Assembly (NCBI GenBank): GCA_039720395.1
Contig: CM077824.1
Coordinates: forward strand, 17,178,046 to 17,242,045
DNA: 64,000 nucleotides
Direction of reading: 5' to 3'
Origin: Liquidambar formosana
Taxonomy: Eukaryota > Streptophyta > Magnoliopsida > Saxifragales > Altingiaceae
The notes under the pieces were generated by a model, which saw only the letters and a program-made list of their open reading frames with translations, was not told where the DNA came from and did no database searches. Every line of letters starts with the position of its first letter. Position 1 is the stretch's first letter. Of this stretch, positions 11,722 to 22,038 are shown piece after piece. The translations under genes and the position numbers were made by a program.

Positions 11722-12949
11722 CTAGTTATAACACACATGCGTTGTACATGAACACTTTTAACTAATATTAGTTATGAGGACTTTATTATTATTTTATTAT
11801 TTTCATTTTTCCATAAAACAGAAAGTTCAAACTTCTAGGTTTTTCTTCCATTCATTTTTTTTTCTTTTTTTTTTTGGACTTTGACATGATATCTTCAAGA
11901 CATTGGAAGAAAATTTTAATCCATGATTGGAAAATGATTTTCAACCTATCAAATTAGCTTTTGGATCAATAAAGGCCTAAAGAATAAAACTTGTAAGGAG
12001 AGCCGTGGGTATTCCAACTATTTCCTGAAAATTTGGTTTTTAATCAAGTTGAAATTTGTATTTTTCTCAAAAAAAAAAAAAAAAAAAGGCCGAAAATTGT
12101 CTTATTTTCTTATCTTTTATTATGTTTTCTCAATAAAACCAAACAATACCCAAATCTGGCTACACCAAATCATGTATGCAAATCTAGAAATTGATTAAAT
12201 AAAAGAATTCCCACAACATTTAATTTTTTTTTAAAGGAAGAAGGGAAATTTAGTTCAATAGTCAAATCCAAAAATTTAACAAAGCAAAACCAATCATAAC
12301 TGTAAAGATTTAAGCAAGCTAGCTAATAAACTTCTATGAATTTTTCTAACATACATCAATTTTATTTTCTTTAAATTTCTTGGCAACATAATGGATTTAT
12401 AGAAGAGTTGTGGTAATTCTAATAACCCAATGTTGTTTCCCTTTTGTTTTACACACACATAGAGAAAGATAAACAATCTCTACTCTCCTATTAAGGGTAA
12501 AATAAAGTATGAAGAGAAATTAATGAAGTTGGAGATATGATAGCCAAAAGGTTTTGAGAGAGAGAGAGAGAGAAAGAGGGAGAGAGAGAGAGAGAGAGAG
12601 AGATGTGGAGGTTTTTTGAGAGGGAAGTTTTTTGAGTAGAGAGAAAAATAAGGTCTTGTGGAAGAGATGGATCGATGCTAAGGTTTTATTGAAAGAAACG
12701 TAATGTTTATGAGTTGGATGAGAAGTAATTGATTGATGTAGAATTTCGTTTGAAGGAAGAGTACTGATGGAGGCATATTAATTATTGATGGAGTTGTGAT
12801 GGAGTTAAGGCACATTAATTTTTTTGTTCTTTTTTTTTTTTAATAGTATATATAAGGGTCATATTTTCTTTTAAATTTTAAATGAGGGTAAAATAGAGAA
12901 TCAAAAGTTTTTCTCCTTAAGAAACTTTTATAAGTACTATAAATATAGA
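11722..12949 (-). mobile_element. Non-autonomous Helitron 2
   Basis: Read on the minus strand it starts TCTATATTTATAGTAC at 12949, downstream of an A. It ends with a hairpin-like catg-tacaacg-catg followed by CTAG at 11722, before a T. Its sub-terminal sequence, gagaaaaacttttgatt, matches Helitron 1 near the 5' end, so the two are relatives. It is 1228 bp with no Rep/helicase. The two Helitrons lie 3' end to 3' end, separated by 24 bp of TA/CA repeat. Confidence 0.65.
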
Positions 12950-12960
12950 TATATTTTAAG

Positions 12961-13080
12961 CCACTAGGGCTAGCTTAGTGGTGAGGGAGGGTAGGGAAAA
13001 GGGTAGGATTAGGATAGGTTAGGGATTCAAACCCTTCCCAGTGTTCCCCAAAAAGGAAAAGAAAAGAAAAGAAAAGAAAG
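12961..13080 (+). mobile_element. tRNA-derived SINE-like element
   Basis: It contains a box-A-like tagcttagtgg (12971-12981) and a box-B-like ggattcaaaccc (13023-13034) at the spacing of a tRNA-type polymerase III promoter. The 3' tail is a gaaaa repeat. It is about 120 bp and non-coding. No confident target duplication can be assigned because the flanks are AT repeats. Confidence 0.55.
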
Positions 13081-13109
13081 ATATATATATATATTAAAAT
13101 TATAAATTA

Positions 13110-13381
13110 TACTCCCTCCGTTCTACAAAGATAGGCCATATTTGCTGTTTTTTTTCTCAAAATGTTTGTCTATTTTAAAAAGTCAAATCATAATTTTTTT
13201 GAACTTTTTGTATTACCCTTTGTTATTTTAATAATTACTTTCAACACAAAAACTAATAAAAAGTTGGAGATGGTACCTTTGGAAAAATAGAGTTTAATAA
13301 AAGGGAAGTCAATGAAATGATATTTTTTTCTTAAACTGTGTGGTTTGTCAAATATGGCCCATCTTTGTGGAGCGGAGGGAG
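13110..13381. mobile_element. Stowaway MITE
   Basis: The termini are ctccctccgttct and gagcggagggag, with TA duplications (13108-13109 and 13382-13383). The homologous right-hand block reads aaattataatacaattattt near 58083, an exact empty site with a single TA. It is 272 bp and non-coding. Confidence 0.9.
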
Positions 13382-13515
13382 TAATACAACTATTTTAAGT
13401 TGCATTGTGAACAATTAGGAATTGAAGCTTATTAATTCAAAAGCATTAATCAAGATTTTAGTATAACCTTCTATATATCATTAGTATATAAATGGAAAAT
13501 CTTGAATTTTAGTAG

Positions 13516-14246
13516 GGGGGTGGCTATTGCTACCCTTTCGCAAATTTAATGAACATATGTATTTCTTTTATACCCCTTTGGCAAATTTACCATTAAGGAA
13601 ATTACAACTAAAAAACACTCCGTTTAAAAGTCTTTGACATTGTGTGTGAACAATGAACGAGGAAAGAGACATTTGCGATGATACTAGCAGCAACTAAGTA
13701 CATACTTTCGCATTAAAATTAGGCTTTTTATCTTTTTTTTATCCTCCAAATTTGTCATTGTTCGGTTCTAAAAGTTTGAATAAAATTCACATGTTTAGTT
13801 AATGATGGTTAAATAGAATACAAACGTGCACTGAAAAGTAGGTAAAGGCTTTCATACATAGCAGAAAAGAAGAGGAACATCATTTGTAAATCCTAAAAAA
13901 TTGAATGCTGAAAAAATTAGATTATTTCCTACATCTATAAAGAATATAGAAGTTAGGAAGGAGAAAACACATTAACTATAGAGAGTTTCATGCCTAATAG
14001 CTTGAGTTCCGACAAAAATGGTGGCTCGATCTACTCAGACATAAATGGTGTCTCTAGCTACTCCAACTTCTTCTTCTAGTCGTTTGAGGGTTAATGTATT
14101 TTTGGGGTTGCGGTGGGATGTGAGAATCAAAGGGGCATATGGGTTGGTGGTTATTTTGGGAATGTTGTGGGGTGTACTTATAAAAATATGGGAGTTAAAA
14201 AACATTAGGGTTTACAAATAACCTCGAGGTTGCAATAGCTGCCCTT
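13516..14246. mobile_element. MULE-like non-autonomous element
   Basis: The terminal inverted repeats are gggtggctattgctacc on the left and the complement ggttgcaatagctgccc on the right. They are flanked by ttttagtag (13507-13515) and ttttagtgg (14247-14255), an 8/9 match to the 9-bp duplication expected for Mutator-like elements. It is 731 bp with no transposase. Confidence 0.55.
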
Positions 14247-14255
14247 TTTTAGTGG

Positions 14256-14977
14256 GGGAGTAAAATTGGCCCATGCTCGAAAAATTAGGTTAAGCTCGTT
14301 TAGGCCTGGCCCAACCCTAGCCCGAACATTAAGATGGTTAGACTTGGGATTTATGCCCTAGTTCAATAGTTTAAACCAAGGCCCAACCTAAAGTTAGCCT
14401 ATTTTATGTTAAATAATAGACAATTATAATATGAGTTATATTTATCGTTAGATTCACATGAAATTAAAAAATAATTAAACAAATGTCACAAGCAAACAAG
14501 AAACAACTCCTAAAGATTATATTTATTTATTTTTTATCAGCCACCAAAGATTATATTTTTGTTTTCAATTTGTTTTTCAATTAATAGATTGAATATGTTT
14601 TAACCAATGATCCATTTGCAAATATCTTATTATAAATTATAAAAGTTATTATCATATATAATGTTTGCAAATTTTTTTATAATTGATAAACATTTTATGT
14701 ATATAAACTTTGTAGAGTCTAAATGTTATTTAATTAAGAAGCCACAAAGATAAAAAGGTATTTTGCATTAGGCTAACCTGAGAAGTTGAGACCGATATAA
14801 GCTCGAAGCATGTCTTAAGCCTGAAACTGAACTTGAGCTTTTTTTTTTTCTTTGGCCCAACCTGATACGAGCTAGGCCCAAGTAATAATAGAGCTTGAGT
14901 AAGCTTGGTCCAAGCCCAACCAACCTACGTGAAGAGCAATCCAACATGACTCAGCCCAACCCAATTTACACCCCTAA
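14256..14977. mobile_element. hAT-like non-autonomous repeat
   Basis: The left end, gagtaaaattggccc, and right end, gcccaacccaatttacaccccta, are loosely inverted. The interior is rich in ggcccaa/agcccaacc motifs typical of a very abundant class of plant hAT-like MITEs. The TSD could not be resolved because the element abuts others on both sides. It is non-coding. Confidence 0.35.
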
Positions 14978-14986
14978 ATAGTATTC

Positions 14987-16138
14987 TTTTTTTTTTTGAT
15001 AAGCAAATATTCATTAAGAGGAAATCAAAAATACATTAGGAACCCCTACATCCGAGCCTTTCGTATCAGCACACAAAATAGAGGTTGGAAGTTCCAAAAT
15101 TGGGATAGACTCACAATGAATACAAAAGTCAGGCCAAGAGGCTAGGGCATGAGTACCACCATTAACTTCCTTGGGAACAATCCTAACAGCCCAAAAAGAA
15201 AAAAGTTCAGGTAACATGGATCTAGCATCTAGAATCAAAGGAGCAAAGGCCCATTTAGGAGAATGATTCTTGTCTACGTGCCTGTTTGGATGAGATTATG
15301 GGAGGCCCAAAATCTCTTCTGATGTCCCATAATCACTTTTAAGAGTGTTTGGATAAAAAATGAGAAAAGTGATTGTAAGCCCAAAAGAGATTTTGAGGCC
15401 ATTTTGCTCAAGCTGCCTCCCCCCTGATTCTGATTCAGCTTCTGATTGTACTTCTGATTGTACTCTGAAGCTATCCCAAACAGGCACGAGCCATAGTGGA
15501 ATCACTTTCAATGACAATATTGTCATATCCACAACAAGCAGACTCCCTTAAAGCCAGGGAAAAGGCTTTAGCTTCACCAACCTTCTACTCAAGGGGACGC
15601 TCAAAAGCAATCCATGCGTGGAGAAAAGAGCCCTTAGAATTTCTGACAACTGCGCTTAAGATGGAACGATCAGGACAAATGGCAACATCAAAGTTAATCT
15701 TTACCCACCTTTTTGGTGGCGATTTTCATCGCATGCAATTTGAGAAAGAATCACCAAAGGGTTAGCCACAAACTTTTCATGAACAACTCTGTAACCAACC
15801 AAACTTGGTCCATAGGAATAGCCGCAAAAGATAGGAAACTAGAGGCATCAATAGGGCTCGAATTAAGAGATGAGCCATTTCCGACCAGCTCTTTAATCCA
15901 TTTGAGAGACAAAGGTGGTTAACTTTGGATAAACGAGAAGACTAATGGGAGTTGAGCTACAAAATCTTAGTAAATTTGCACTCTAAAAAGAGATGCTTTG
16001 CCGATTCCATCGGCACTTCATATAGAGGGCATGAAGTGTCTAGGATAAAAAATCTCCGATTGAGGTCCTCTCTAGCTAACAGGTAAAATATTCCATACCA
16101 TTTTCCGGAGGAGGTGTTTGTAACATAATTTTTAACAT
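14987..16138 (-). pseudogene. 5'-truncated LINE (zf-RVT and RNase H end of ORF2)
   Basis: On the minus strand, this is the 3' end of an L1-type plant LINE. A zinc-binding RT-associated motif (C-LYE-HLFLEC, about 16060-15975) is followed by a C-terminal RNase H domain, with KINFDVAICPDRS and AVVRNSKG frames near 15720-15600 and VRIVPKEVNGGTHALASW near 15200-15125. It ends at a poly(A) tail, seen as a T-run at 14987-14997. Flanking repeats ccctaaatagtattc (14972-14986) and ccctaaatgttagtattc (16139-16156) look like the target duplication. Frameshifts, stops and a MITE (15277-15488) break it. RT and endonuclease were never copied here. Confidence 0.75.
15277..15488. mobile_element. MITE with perfect 13-bp TIRs inside the LINE
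   Basis: cgtgcctgtttgg at the left and ccaaacaggcacg at the right are perfect inverted repeats. It interrupts the RNase H frame of the LINE, so it inserted later. The TIR resembles the Tourist-type element at 15-86, but no clear 3-bp duplication is visible. It is 212 bp and non-coding. Confidence 0.6.
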
Positions 16139-16194
16139 CCCTAAATGTTAGTATTCAAGCATTAAATAAAGAAATATTAGCAATTACCCCTATC

Positions 16195-16478
16195 TGTTGT
16201 AAAACCAAGAATTTAGAACAAGTTATGAAGAGAATAAATTTCTCATTCATCTTCTTTCTCTTCTTTCTCTCTAAATACATATTTCTTCATTCTCTCCAAA
16301 AATATACATCTCACTTCTTCATTCTCTTCTTTCTCCCCTTCCCCTTTTATCTATGTTTGTATTTGGTCCTCATGATGGGATTACCTAACCCACTTATGAT
16401 GGTGTTCCCATTATCACAAAGTGGAGGGGGGTGTGGACATCCACTCAATTGTCCACTCAATCTTTAATATTCATAACA
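16195..16478 (-). mobile_element. Ty1/copia 3' LTR
   Basis: Read on the minus strand it begins TGTTATGAATATTAAAG and ends TTTTACAACA. The purine tract ccaaggaggag (complement of 16479-16489) lies immediately upstream, as expected for the polypurine tract. It is 284 bp. The 5' partner is absent, so the element is truncated. The 16490-16736 stretch between LTR and pol holds imperfect direct repeats around ccttgctaggaaaacccaatggga and shows no gene. Confidence 0.8.
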
Positions 16479-16736
16479 CTCCTCCTTGGATGTCCACCAC
16501 ACTAAGATAATGTGCCTCGTTAAAACCTTACTAGAAAAACCCAGTGGGAAAAAACTAGTGAAGGAAAAAGAGTACAACATTTTTGTAAATCTTAGAGTGG
16601 TGTTGGACGCACTAAAGAAACTGCCTCATTAAAACCTTGCTAGGAAAACCCAATGGGACAAAACCTAGGCGAAGGAAAAAGAGTACAGCGTGCATATGTC
16701 CAAAAATGAATACTCCCCCTGATAAGAAGATAAGTA

Positions 16737-18080
16737 TCAACTTAACTGATCGCAAACCCGACGCATTCCAATGCCATATACCAATTTCTTGAATGTTGAC
16801 GATGGTAAGGCCTTGGTGAATAAATCCGCAAGATTATCAGTGGAACGTATTTGCTTCACATCAATTTCATGCCTCTGCTGGAGTTCATGAGTGTAGAAGA
16901 ACTTTGGTGAAATGTGTTTGGTTCTATCACCTTTGATGTACCCTCCTTGAATTTGTGCAATACATGCAGCATTATCTTCATAAATTGTTGTTGGCATACT
17001 TTTAATCAGAGGTAACCCACATGTGTCTCGAATGTGATGGGCTACAGATCTTAACCATACACATTCACGACTTGCTTCATGGAGTGCAAGCATCTCAGAG
17101 TGATTAGAAGATGTAGCAATTAGAGTCTGCTTTGTAGATCGCCAAGAGATCGCTGTATTGCCACATGTAAATACATACCCTGTTTGTGAGCGAGCTTTGT
17201 GAGGATCAGAAAGGTATCTAGAATCTGCATATCCTTCTAAACAAGGACCACGGGCTAATTCCTTTGAGTAAAACAAACCCATATCTGTGGTTCCACGAAG
17301 GTAGCGTAAAATATGTTTAATACCATTCCAGTGTCGTTGAGTTGGAGCAGAACTGAATCTTGCTAATAAGTTGACTGAAAATGCTATATCAGGCCTAGTG
17401 CATTGTGCTAAATATAACAAAGCACCTATTGCACTAAGATATGGTACTTCAGGACCAAGTAGCATTTCATTATCTTCTTTAGGGCGAAATGGATCTTTCT
17501 TAATATCAAGAGATCGAACCACCATGGGAGAACTTAGTGGATGCACTTTATCCATATTAAAACGTTTCAATACCTTTTCGGTATAAGCTGATTGATGGAT
17601 AAGAATTCCATTTGATTTATGCTTGATCTGCAGGCCGAGACAATATTTTGTTCTCCCTAAATCTTTCATCTCAAATTCTTTTTTCAAATATTCAGCAACT
17701 TTCATGAGCTCTTCAGGAGTCCCAATTAAATTTATATCATCAACATAGACTACAATGATGGCGAATCCAGATTCTGATTTCTTTATAAATACACAAGGGC
17801 ATATAGGATTATTAATATATCCTTCTTTAACTAAGTACTCACTGAGACGATTATACCACATTCTTCCAGATTGTTTTAATCCATACAAGGATCGTCTCAG
17901 TTTAATTGAGTACATATTTCGTGGTTGTGATGTATTTGCTTCAGACAATTTGAATCCTTCAGGGATTTTCATATATATATCTGCATCTAACTTTCTATAT
18001 AAATATACAGTAACTACGTCCATAAGACGCATGTCAAGTCCTTCTGAGACTGACAGACTAATATCAAAATGTAATGGCAT
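16737..18080 (-). CDS. Ty1/copia pol: RT palm to RNase H (partial)
   Basis: This is the C-terminal part of a copia polyprotein. It copies element RNA into DNA in cytoplasmic virus-like particles. The translated 447 residues contain the RT core [12 protein letters not shown], the catalytic [11 protein letters not shown], then LGLQI and [19 protein letters not shown], and the RNase H domain from GYADSRY (canonical ADSDW is altered) to [15 protein letters not shown] and [10 protein letters not shown]. The stop at 16737 precedes the LTR by about 260 bp. The first codons are an artefact. Homologous frame continues upstream (18081-18290) after a small indel near 18075, so this is a remnant, not an independent gene. 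Most catalytic motifs are preserved, which suggests a modest age. Confidence 0.85.
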   Translation of the reverse strand: MPLHFDISLSVSEGLDMRLMDVVTVYLYRKLDADIYMKIPEGFKLSEANTSQPRNMYSIKLRRSLYGLKQSGRMWYNRLSEYLVKEGYINNPICPCVFIKKSESGFAIIVVYVDDINLIGTPEELMKVAEYLKKEFEMKDLGRTKYCLGLQIKHKSNGILIHQSAYTEKVLKRFNMDKVHPLSSPMVVRSLDIKKDPFRPKEDNEMLLGPEVPYLSAIGALLYLAQCTRPDIAFSVNLLARFSSAPTQRHWNGIKHILRYLRGTTDMGLFYSKELARGPCLEGYADSRYLSDPHKARSQTGYVFTCGNTAISWRSTKQTLIATSSNHSEMLALHEASRECVWLRSVAHHIRDTCGLPLIKSMPTTIYEDNAACIAQIQGGYIKGDRTKHISPKFFYTHELQQRHEIDVKQIRSTDNLADLFTKALPSSTFKKLVYGIGMRRVCDQLS

Positions 18081-19250
18081 CCATTACAGGTGAATATGTT
18101 TCTTCATAATCAATCCCAAGTCTCTGCAGGAAACCTTGTGCTACTAAACGAGCTTTATATCTGACGATCTCATTTTTATCATTACGCTTTCTTACAAACA
18201 CCCATTTGTAACCCACGGGTTTCACATCATTGGGTGTTAGGACTACAGGTCCAAATACTTTACGTTTTTTCTAGCGAATCCAATTCTGCTTGGATTGCTT
18301 CTTACCACTTTAACCAATCAGGTCTACTGTGACATTCGTCTACAGTGCGTGGTTCGAGATCATCATCATCTTTCGAAATTACAGTAGCTACTGCGAAAGA
18401 AAATACATAACCACTTCTGAGCGATCCCACAATTCTTTTGTACATGTATAGTTTATGGAAATTTATTCATTTCCATGTACATATGCCTCTTTATTGTTTT
18501 CTGTCTCTTCAGGGACATTTTCCTCTTCAAGAGTTATTAAATCAGAATTTGTGGGAATATTTATTTCTTATTCAATAACCTCTTCCGGAGTACTATTTTC
18601 TATATTTTGTTGCCCTTTTATTTTCCTCTTCCGGGGAACTAAATCTTTTGAACTCAATGGTCTACCACGCTTCAGGCGTGTAGTAGATGATTCATTTGCT
18701 GCAATAATAGTAGACTTACCAATTGGTACATTGATCTTTGCTGGTGTACCAATAGATGATTCATTAATAACCACTTCTGAGCAATCCCACAATTCTTTTG
18801 TACATGTATAGTTTATGGAAATTTCTTCATTTCCATGTACATATGCCTCTTTATTGTTTTCTGTCTCTTCAGGGACATTTTCCTCTTCAGGAGTTATTAA
18901 ATCAGAATTTGTGGGAATATTTATTTCTTGTTCAATAGCCTCTTCCGGAGTACTATTTTCTATATTTTGTTGCCCTTTTATTTTCCTCTTCCGGGGAACT
19001 AAATCTTTTGAACCCAAGAGTCTACCACGCTTCAGGCGTATAGTAGATGATTCATTTGCTGCAATAATAGTAGACTTACCAATTGGTACATTGATCTTTG
19101 CTGGTGTGTTTGCAGCCGGTATATAAGACTTAGTTATTTTTGCTGCGTCTGTAAATGCATCAGGCATTTGATTAGCAATCTTCTGAAGATGAGTGATCCT
19201 CTGTACTTCAGTTTCACATTGAGCAGTACGTGGATTAAAGTATGATCAAT
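18081..19250 (-). pseudogene. Copia pol: integrase tail, linker and start of RT
   Basis: On the minus strand, the order is a C-terminal integrase/linker stretch (VQRITHLQKIANQMPDAF, AANTPAKINVPIG, about 19220-19070), a Glu/Lys-rich linker (LKRGRPLSSKDLVPRKRK), and the beginning of RT ([35 protein letters not shown], about 18240-18075). A frame at 18568-19167 reads through the linker twice because of a 360-bp direct duplication. Gag, protease, the integrase core and the 5' LTR are missing. The copia homology stops near 19250. Confidence 0.8.
18408..19107 (-). repeat. 360-bp tandem duplication in the copia linker
   Basis: 18408-18747 and 18768-19107 are near identical with an offset of exactly 360 bp (compare gcgatcccac at 18421 with gcaatcccac at 18781). 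Because 360 is a multiple of three, the duplication keeps the linker frame open. Only a few substitutions separate the copies. Confidence 0.9.
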
Positions 19251-20344
19251 ATAGTTTTAAGAACTTTCTTTTTCTTCTTTTCATGATTTGGAGAAGATAA
19301 GAGAACTCTAAGGGCCAATGTCTAATACGAAATTAGAAAAATTAAAGAAATTTTACATGGTATTGAAGTCATAAATCCATAACTTTGATTTGACAAATTC
19401 AAGAAAATCACAAATAAGAGTGAAAATAGTGATATTTAATGAATTTGTAATGATTGATCTTATAGCATGAATTATAGCGATGACTCTTACTTTTTCAAAT
19501 ATTCTAATTCAAGGTAATGAATTTGTTTAATGCCAACCTAATGCCATTGGGGTCTTCATTGAAAGTGGAGAAAAGTTTGGGTAATGTGGTGGGACGAGGA
19601 TAGTTGGATCTAGTTGGAGCATTGTGAGCCGCAAACAGTAAGTAATTAACTTAGGCTAACCCTAACCCCAGAGAAATGCTGATCCTATGAAAAGAACTTA
19701 GATCACAACATTAAGAGGTAATTGAACCTAGGGCTGTAGGAAGAGCCAAGTTACTCGGGTTCGGCTTGAGATCAACTTAATAAAATGTTTGTTTGTTAGA
19801 TAAATGAGTCGGACTCAAACATAATTTTAAACTCATAATTTATTGAGTCAATTAAGCTCAAGTAGAATACTAATAAGCTTGACAAGCTTATTAAAACTTT
19901 AAGTAACCAAATTATTCGAGCTCGACTCAAGATTGGCTCAATAAAAGACCCATTCAAGTTCACTCATAAACTAATAAGTCAAACTAGAGTTTTATTTTGA
20001 GCTTGTTAATTTAATGAGCCAAGTTTAAGTAGCCGATTACGTACACCATCCCCCTCCCCCCCGGCAGTCTTCTTTTAATTTTTTATTTGTGTATTAGGTC
20101 ATCTTACTGATTATCTCTCAAGGGCATTACTAAATTTCCATAAATCAGGAATTACATGGCAGAAAATTTGGTTGAAAAGTAGGAAGGAGGTCATGATTAA
20201 GCCAAATCATTTTTCATCTTTTGAAGGTATAGCGTCAAGCCAGCTGACAGCAAACTAGTACTTCAACTCTGTTTAACAAAAGATAAAAATCATGAAAAAG
20301 GCTTTTTTTAATTACATATTTCCCCATTTCTTCAATTGTTATTA
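19251..20344. other. Intergenic, AT-rich, no gene recognised
   Basis: This stretch follows the truncated copia element. Around 19735-20040 it has a degenerate repeat rich in gactcaa/ttgagtc and gagctcgac motifs, resembling a decayed non-autonomous hAT-type repeat, but no termini can be defined. The 20100-20340 part would be the 3' flank of the PRS4-like pseudogene. No convincing coding frame is visible. Confidence 0.5.
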
Positions 20345-20440
20345 TATAAATTTGAAGAGCATATATGGGCAATGGATCCTGCAAGACTCAACTTCAAAAG
20401 GAGCTTTCTTTGCTATGGCTTTCACAGTGAACAATTTATG
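20345..20440 (-). pseudogene. PRPP synthetase (PRS4-like) pseudogene, 3' part
   Basis: On the minus strand the frame TVKAIAKKAPFEV followed, after a 2-nt deletion, by SLAGSIA and ALQI, matches the C terminus of plant ribose-phosphate pyrophosphokinase 4 type proteins (TVKxVxxKxPFEVLSLAGSIAxALQ). The enzyme makes 5-phosphoribosyl-1-pyrophosphate from ribose-5-phosphate and ATP. The partner half is at 51411-51700, beyond the nested retrotransposons. Between them a solo LTR inserted with TSD ccatg. About 35 codons between AHG and this segment are missing or unrecognisable, so the gene was dead or decaying independently of the insertion. Confidence 0.7.
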
Positions 20441-20470
20441 AAATAAAACATGATTCTGGTACACACCATG

Positions 20471-22038
20471 TGTAATGCCCTGCATTTCCGTAAATTATTA
20501 ATTTATTTTAAGTCTAAAATCTTAAGTTTAAATTTAATTCTATTAGGCTAATTTTTATAATATATTATTTGGGATAAGATATACTTGGATTAGGTAAACC
20601 TTGCAACCAAACAATATTACCCTAATTGGGTTAATATATAAGAATCCTTATCAGAAGTATTTTTTTTTTTTTTTTAACGAACGGTTAAAGTCTTAGAGAG
20701 GCAGATTGGAGCCCTAATTATTTCATCGTCTTCCTCTAGTGACAGATAAGGTAAGAAAAGTCTCCAACCTCCAACCTTGAGTTCATGGTTTTGTCTTTTA
20801 GGGTACTTCAATATATTCAATATATATTTTTAGTTGCTTGTACGTTTGGGGTTAAACCGTAGGGTGTACTGGTAAAGTGGGTTATAGAAGGAATTCTACT
20901 TTATTGTTATTATTATATATATATATATATATATATTGGTACATCCCGTAGTACAAAAGTTAGGGGAAAAGTTGTTGGTAAAAAAAAAAAGAAAAAAAAA
21001 GGGAAGTTGCTTTACAAAAGTTAAGGAAAAGTTGTTGGTAAAAAAAAAAGAAAAGGAAGTTTCTTTAGGTATTGATTATTGTAACAAATATAATATAGTA
21101 TTGCTTATATATATATATATATATATATAGATATATATGCACATAATACAACGTGAGAACCTGTTGGAAGTAGGCAGAAGTGTTATCTTGGAATTGATGA
21201 TGGTGGAGAACTTATAGTCCTACGTGTTTACATGCACAATTCATTTGTATACTCAGTGTACCTAGAACTCATGTGCTAAATTTTCACTAGTTATGTCAAG
21301 TTCATTTTTGCCTAAATTGATGAACTTGACACAATGGACTGCATGGAGGGTCAAACTTAATAAATTGAAACATTTATTAACTTAGACTATAATTTATTGA
21401 TAGTAATATTAATTTTTGATCTTAGGTTTGAGCTAAGTATTGATAAGTGGAGGCATTTACTTGGATTTTAACGTTACTACTTGAGGTAAGTGGGAGTATG
21501 ACATGCCAATTTATTTATGACAAATGTTTTATTTGTTAAATAAATGATTTTTACGAATGATTTTATATCCATTCAAACATGTCTATTTTAATTGTATGAG
21601 CCAAGTAAATGATTTTGTATTCCGTTTCAAGTAATGCTAGATATGATTTACTGATTACTTGAAATTAAATTTAGCCAAATTGATTATATTTGAAACTCTG
21701 GTCTGACTGCCTTATGTCTAGCCCTAGTCAGTAGGGGTTAAGTTATTGGCTTTTGGTTCCTTTTGGTTCCAATGCTCTGCCCCGGTCAGTAGGGGATATT
21801 ACTGATCTTTGGTACCAATGCTCTGTTAAAGCCTCCTCCTGATAGGAGCACCGTTTGGACCTTCGGGTCAATCTGTCTGAGTCATTTGTGTGGTTAGCTA
21901 GAGTTACAAAATAAATATGTGTTCGTTCTGATCTGAAAGCTCTTAATGTTTATTTGAAATCTGTTATTGATATGAGAATTCTAAAAATTTGTATTTCTTT
22001 GAATATCTTTTGAAAAATATTTAATTGTGGATACTAGC
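20471..22038. mobile_element. Solo LTR, left part
   Basis: It begins TGTAATGCCCTGCATTTCC after ccatg (20466-20470). Its other end is GGGTTTGGGGTGTGACA at 51410, followed by ccatg (51411-51415). Removing the insert between the two gives one LTR of about 2.04 kb with proper TG...CA ends and a 5-bp duplication. No internal retroelement sequence and no second LTR are present, so it is a solo LTR. The last five bases (22034-22038, ctagc) are the target duplication of Tat element 1. An A-rich repeat pair lies at 20973-21055, and TA microsatellites lie at 20915-20936 and 21105-21130. Confidence 0.85.

Noticed and set aside
14987..14997. T-run as an rho-independent-like terminator
   Set aside because: It is the poly(A) tail of a minus-strand LINE, as shown by the flanking target duplication.
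16225..16467. 80-codon Phe-rich frame near the copia LTR
   Set aside because: It lies inside the LTR, opposite to the element direction, with low-complexity composition.
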